From an uncultured Myxococcales bacterium (lineage in GTDB: Bacteria; Myxococcota_A; UBA9042; DTJE01), in the NCBI GenBank assembly GCA_903847405.1, contig CAINDP010000075.1:1-64000 (forward strand): a stretch of 64,000 nucleotides of DNA, written 5' to 3'. Shown in pieces: positions 62,588 to 64,000 of this stretch. The number at the start of each line of letters is the position of its first letter. Positions within the stretch are counted from its first letter, which is position 1. The notes below the pieces were generated by a model. That model was not told the DNA's origin and did not search any database. It saw only the letters and a program-made list of their open reading frames with translations. The position numbers and the translations under genes were made by a program.

Positions 62588-64000
62588 ACGTCCGGATTGT
62601 CCTCGCGATGCTGCCGGTCCTGCTGGCCGCAGGGCCCGTGCGCGCCGCCACTGCCGGGCAGGACGTCCTGCCCGAGGCCGGGCTGCGGGTCCCGGTCCGC
62701 ATCACCGCCGGCGCCGCGAACCAGTTCCTGGGGATGCCCTTTCCCGACGGCTCCCGGATCGCCTTCGCCTCGGACGAGCGGGCAACCACGGAAATCTACC
62801 TGCAGGACCTGTCGGGCGGGGGCCCCCGCCTGCTGTTCGACCGCGAAGCCGACGCCACCTGGCCCCGTCCGTCGCCCGACGGCGGTCGCGTCCTGTACCT
62901 GTCCTTCCGCGAAGACGCCCGGGGCGACGCCTGCGTGTTCGACCTGCAGTCCGGCAGGCACACGTGCCTGACGGGTCCGTCCACGGCCGAGGTGCAGGCG
63001 CTGTGGTTCCCGGACGGCGACGTGGGCGTGGTCCAGCGGGACTCGCTGCACGCCGACTTCCGCCTGGTCCGCATGTCCGGGGACGGCCGGAACGCCCGGA
63101 CCCTGGTGGCCCACAGCCTGTCCAGCCCGGCCGTGTCGCCGGACGGAAGGATCCTGGTCTACGTGCCCATCGAACGCGTCCTGCCGGCCGTGGGGGTCAC
63201 GTTCGCGCCGCGGACGGGAACCGGCCTGGCATTCCAGCGCCTGGATCGCGACGAACCGGCCCACCCGTGGCGGCCCGACCTGCCGGGCGCCCTGGGGTTC
63301 CCCGGCTTTTCCGTGGACGGGCGGTGGCTGGTCTTCGCGCAGTACCGGAACGATACCAACGGCGACGGCTCCATCGACGGCTCGGACAACGGCGTGGTCT
63401 TCCGCGTCGCCTTCGACCCGGCCGGGGGCACGCCGGAGGCCGGAGCCCTGCCGGAACAGTTGACCTCGGCGGCGTGGAACTGCCAGTACCCGGTGGCCGG
63501 CCGCGACACGCTGTTCGTCACCTGCAGCCACGAAGGGTCCCTGGACGTGTACCGGTTGCCGCTGGACGGCGCGGTGCCGCCGGGCTGGGACCTGGCCCGA
63601 CTGGATGCCGAGGTCCGCGCCTCCCGGGACCCGTGGGAACGCCTGCTGATCATGACCCGGGCGATGCCTCTGGACGTCGATCCGACGGGCCGAAGGACGC
63701 GCCTGCGCTCGATCGCGTTCGCCGAGGCGGATGCCGGGGACCTGTCGTCCGCCGACCACCATGCCCGGGCCCTGCGCCGCGACGCGGGGGCCGGCGCACC
63801 GGCCGCCGAGGCCGACGCGCTGCTGGAACTGGTCGATCACCGCCGCGACGAGCAGCGCTTCCAGCGCGGCGCGATGCCCGAGGAGCGGTTCCAGGCTCTT
63901 GCCCGTGCTCGGGCCGCACGCGTGCGCGCCCTGGCCGGGCGGGACGGGGACGCCGTGCCCCTGGCCCGGCTGGCCCTGTCCGAGATCCTGGACGCCGCCG
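62584..64000 (+). CDS. TolB-like beta-propeller protein with C-terminal TPR-like part, truncated by window end
   Basis: The open frame starts at ATG 62584, overlapping the previous stop, and runs to the last base without a stop, at least 472 residues. It has a signal peptide (to GPVRAA) and PD40/TolB-like repeats (FPDGSRIAFASD, SPDGGRVLYLS, SPDGRILVYV, VDGRWLVFAQ). A DTNGDGSIDG loop looks like a Ca2+ site. From about residue 335 it turns helical. The coupling to the AsmA-like/lipoprotein pair suggests one envelope-related operon. The true end is outside the window. Confidence 0.82.
   Translation, partial: MNVRIVLAMLPVLLAAGPVRAATAGQDVLPEAGLRVPVRITAGAANQFLGMPFPDGSRIAFASDERATTEIYLQDLSGGGPRLLFDREADATWPRPSPDGGRVLYLSFREDARGDACVFDLQSGRHTCLTGPSTAEVQALWFPDGDVGVVQRDSLHADFRLVRMSGDGRNARTLVAHSLSSPAVSPDGRILVYVPIERVLPAVGVTFAPRTGTGLAFQRLDRDEPAHPWRPDLPGALGFPGFSVDGRWLVFAQYRNDTNGDGSIDGSDNGVVFRVAFDPAGGTPEAGALPEQLTSAAWNCQYPVAGRDTLFVTCSHEGSLDVYRLPLDGAVPPGWDLARLDAEVRASRDPWERLLIMTRAMPLDVDPTGRRTRLRSIAFAEADAGDLSSADHHARALRRDAGAGAPAAEADALLELVDHRRDEQRFQRGAMPEERFQALARARAARVRALAGRDGDAVPLARLALSEILDAA

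Overview
This is a gap-free, very GC-rich (roughly two-thirds G+C or more), gene-dense bacterial chromosome segment. Several traits point to Myxococcota or a close deltaproteobacterial lineage: a secreted matrixin with a MYXO-CTERM-like tail, an ADYC-type lipoprotein, a MopE-like lipoprotein with repeated DDxCNG motifs, a TIGR04551-like outer-surface protein, a kinase/NTPase/SUMF1 giant protein, and abundant FHA, GGDEF and sigma-54 signalling genes. No rRNA, phage, IS transposase or CRISPR array is present. One tRNA, tRNA-Gln(TTG), is present.

Layout. 0-6 kb: secA (5' truncated) and efp, a glycosyltransferase/flippase-like pair on the minus strand, and epmA, which encodes an EF-P lysine ligase. 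6-9.5 kb: a secreted protein, a matrixin, an OmpA-domain protein, a pilin-like protein and ferritin. 9.6-13.2 kb: an APC/KimA-like permease preceded by a clear ydaO-type c-di-AMP riboswitch, then an HI0933-family flavoprotein. 13.5-17.7 kb: a single 1394-residue protein fusing topoisomerase III to a RecQ helicase with an HRDC domain. 17.7-27.5 kb (minus strand): MopE-like lipoprotein, ApbE, Tgt-QueA, a DUF4476-like protein, EamA permease, CutA, a coiled-coil membrane protein and a lytic transglycosylase. 27.5-28.3 kb (plus): a degenerate NlpC/P60-like secreted protein.

28.3-36.3 kb (minus) is a compact signalling island. An FHA-sigma54 activator overlaps by 4 nt a giant Ser/Thr kinase-nSTAND-SUMF1 gene. 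Downstream, a near-perfect sigma-54 promoter reads into an ADYC lipoprotein gene followed by an FHA-diguanylate cyclase. I infer that the activator and/or the kinase controls that promoter. 36.3-42.3 kb (minus): PcrA/UvrD helicase, GlmS, and three accessory proteins including a pentapeptide-repeat protein. 42.6-46.6 kb (plus): a WYL regulator pair and a TIGR04551-like protein.

46.8-53.1 kb (plus) is a type IV pilus minor-pilin operon (FimT-PilV-PilW-PilX-PilY1) with overlapping genes and its own sigma-54-type promoter. It is followed by tRNA-Gln, a YfgM-like/BamB-like pair, Cys-rich lipoproteins, and an AsmA-like/lipoprotein/beta-propeller operon that runs off the right end.

Two dispersed repeat families occur. 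One is a hairpin element of about 70-85 bp with GTTTCC-N3-GGAAAC at its core, in three copies; one copy lies in frame inside the activation loop of the Ser/Thr kinase. The other is an element of about 175 bp bounded by inverted copies of a GGGGACAGACACCGATTTC-type motif, in two copies; one supplies the stop codon of tgt. All functions are read from sequence and family knowledge. No database search was run.
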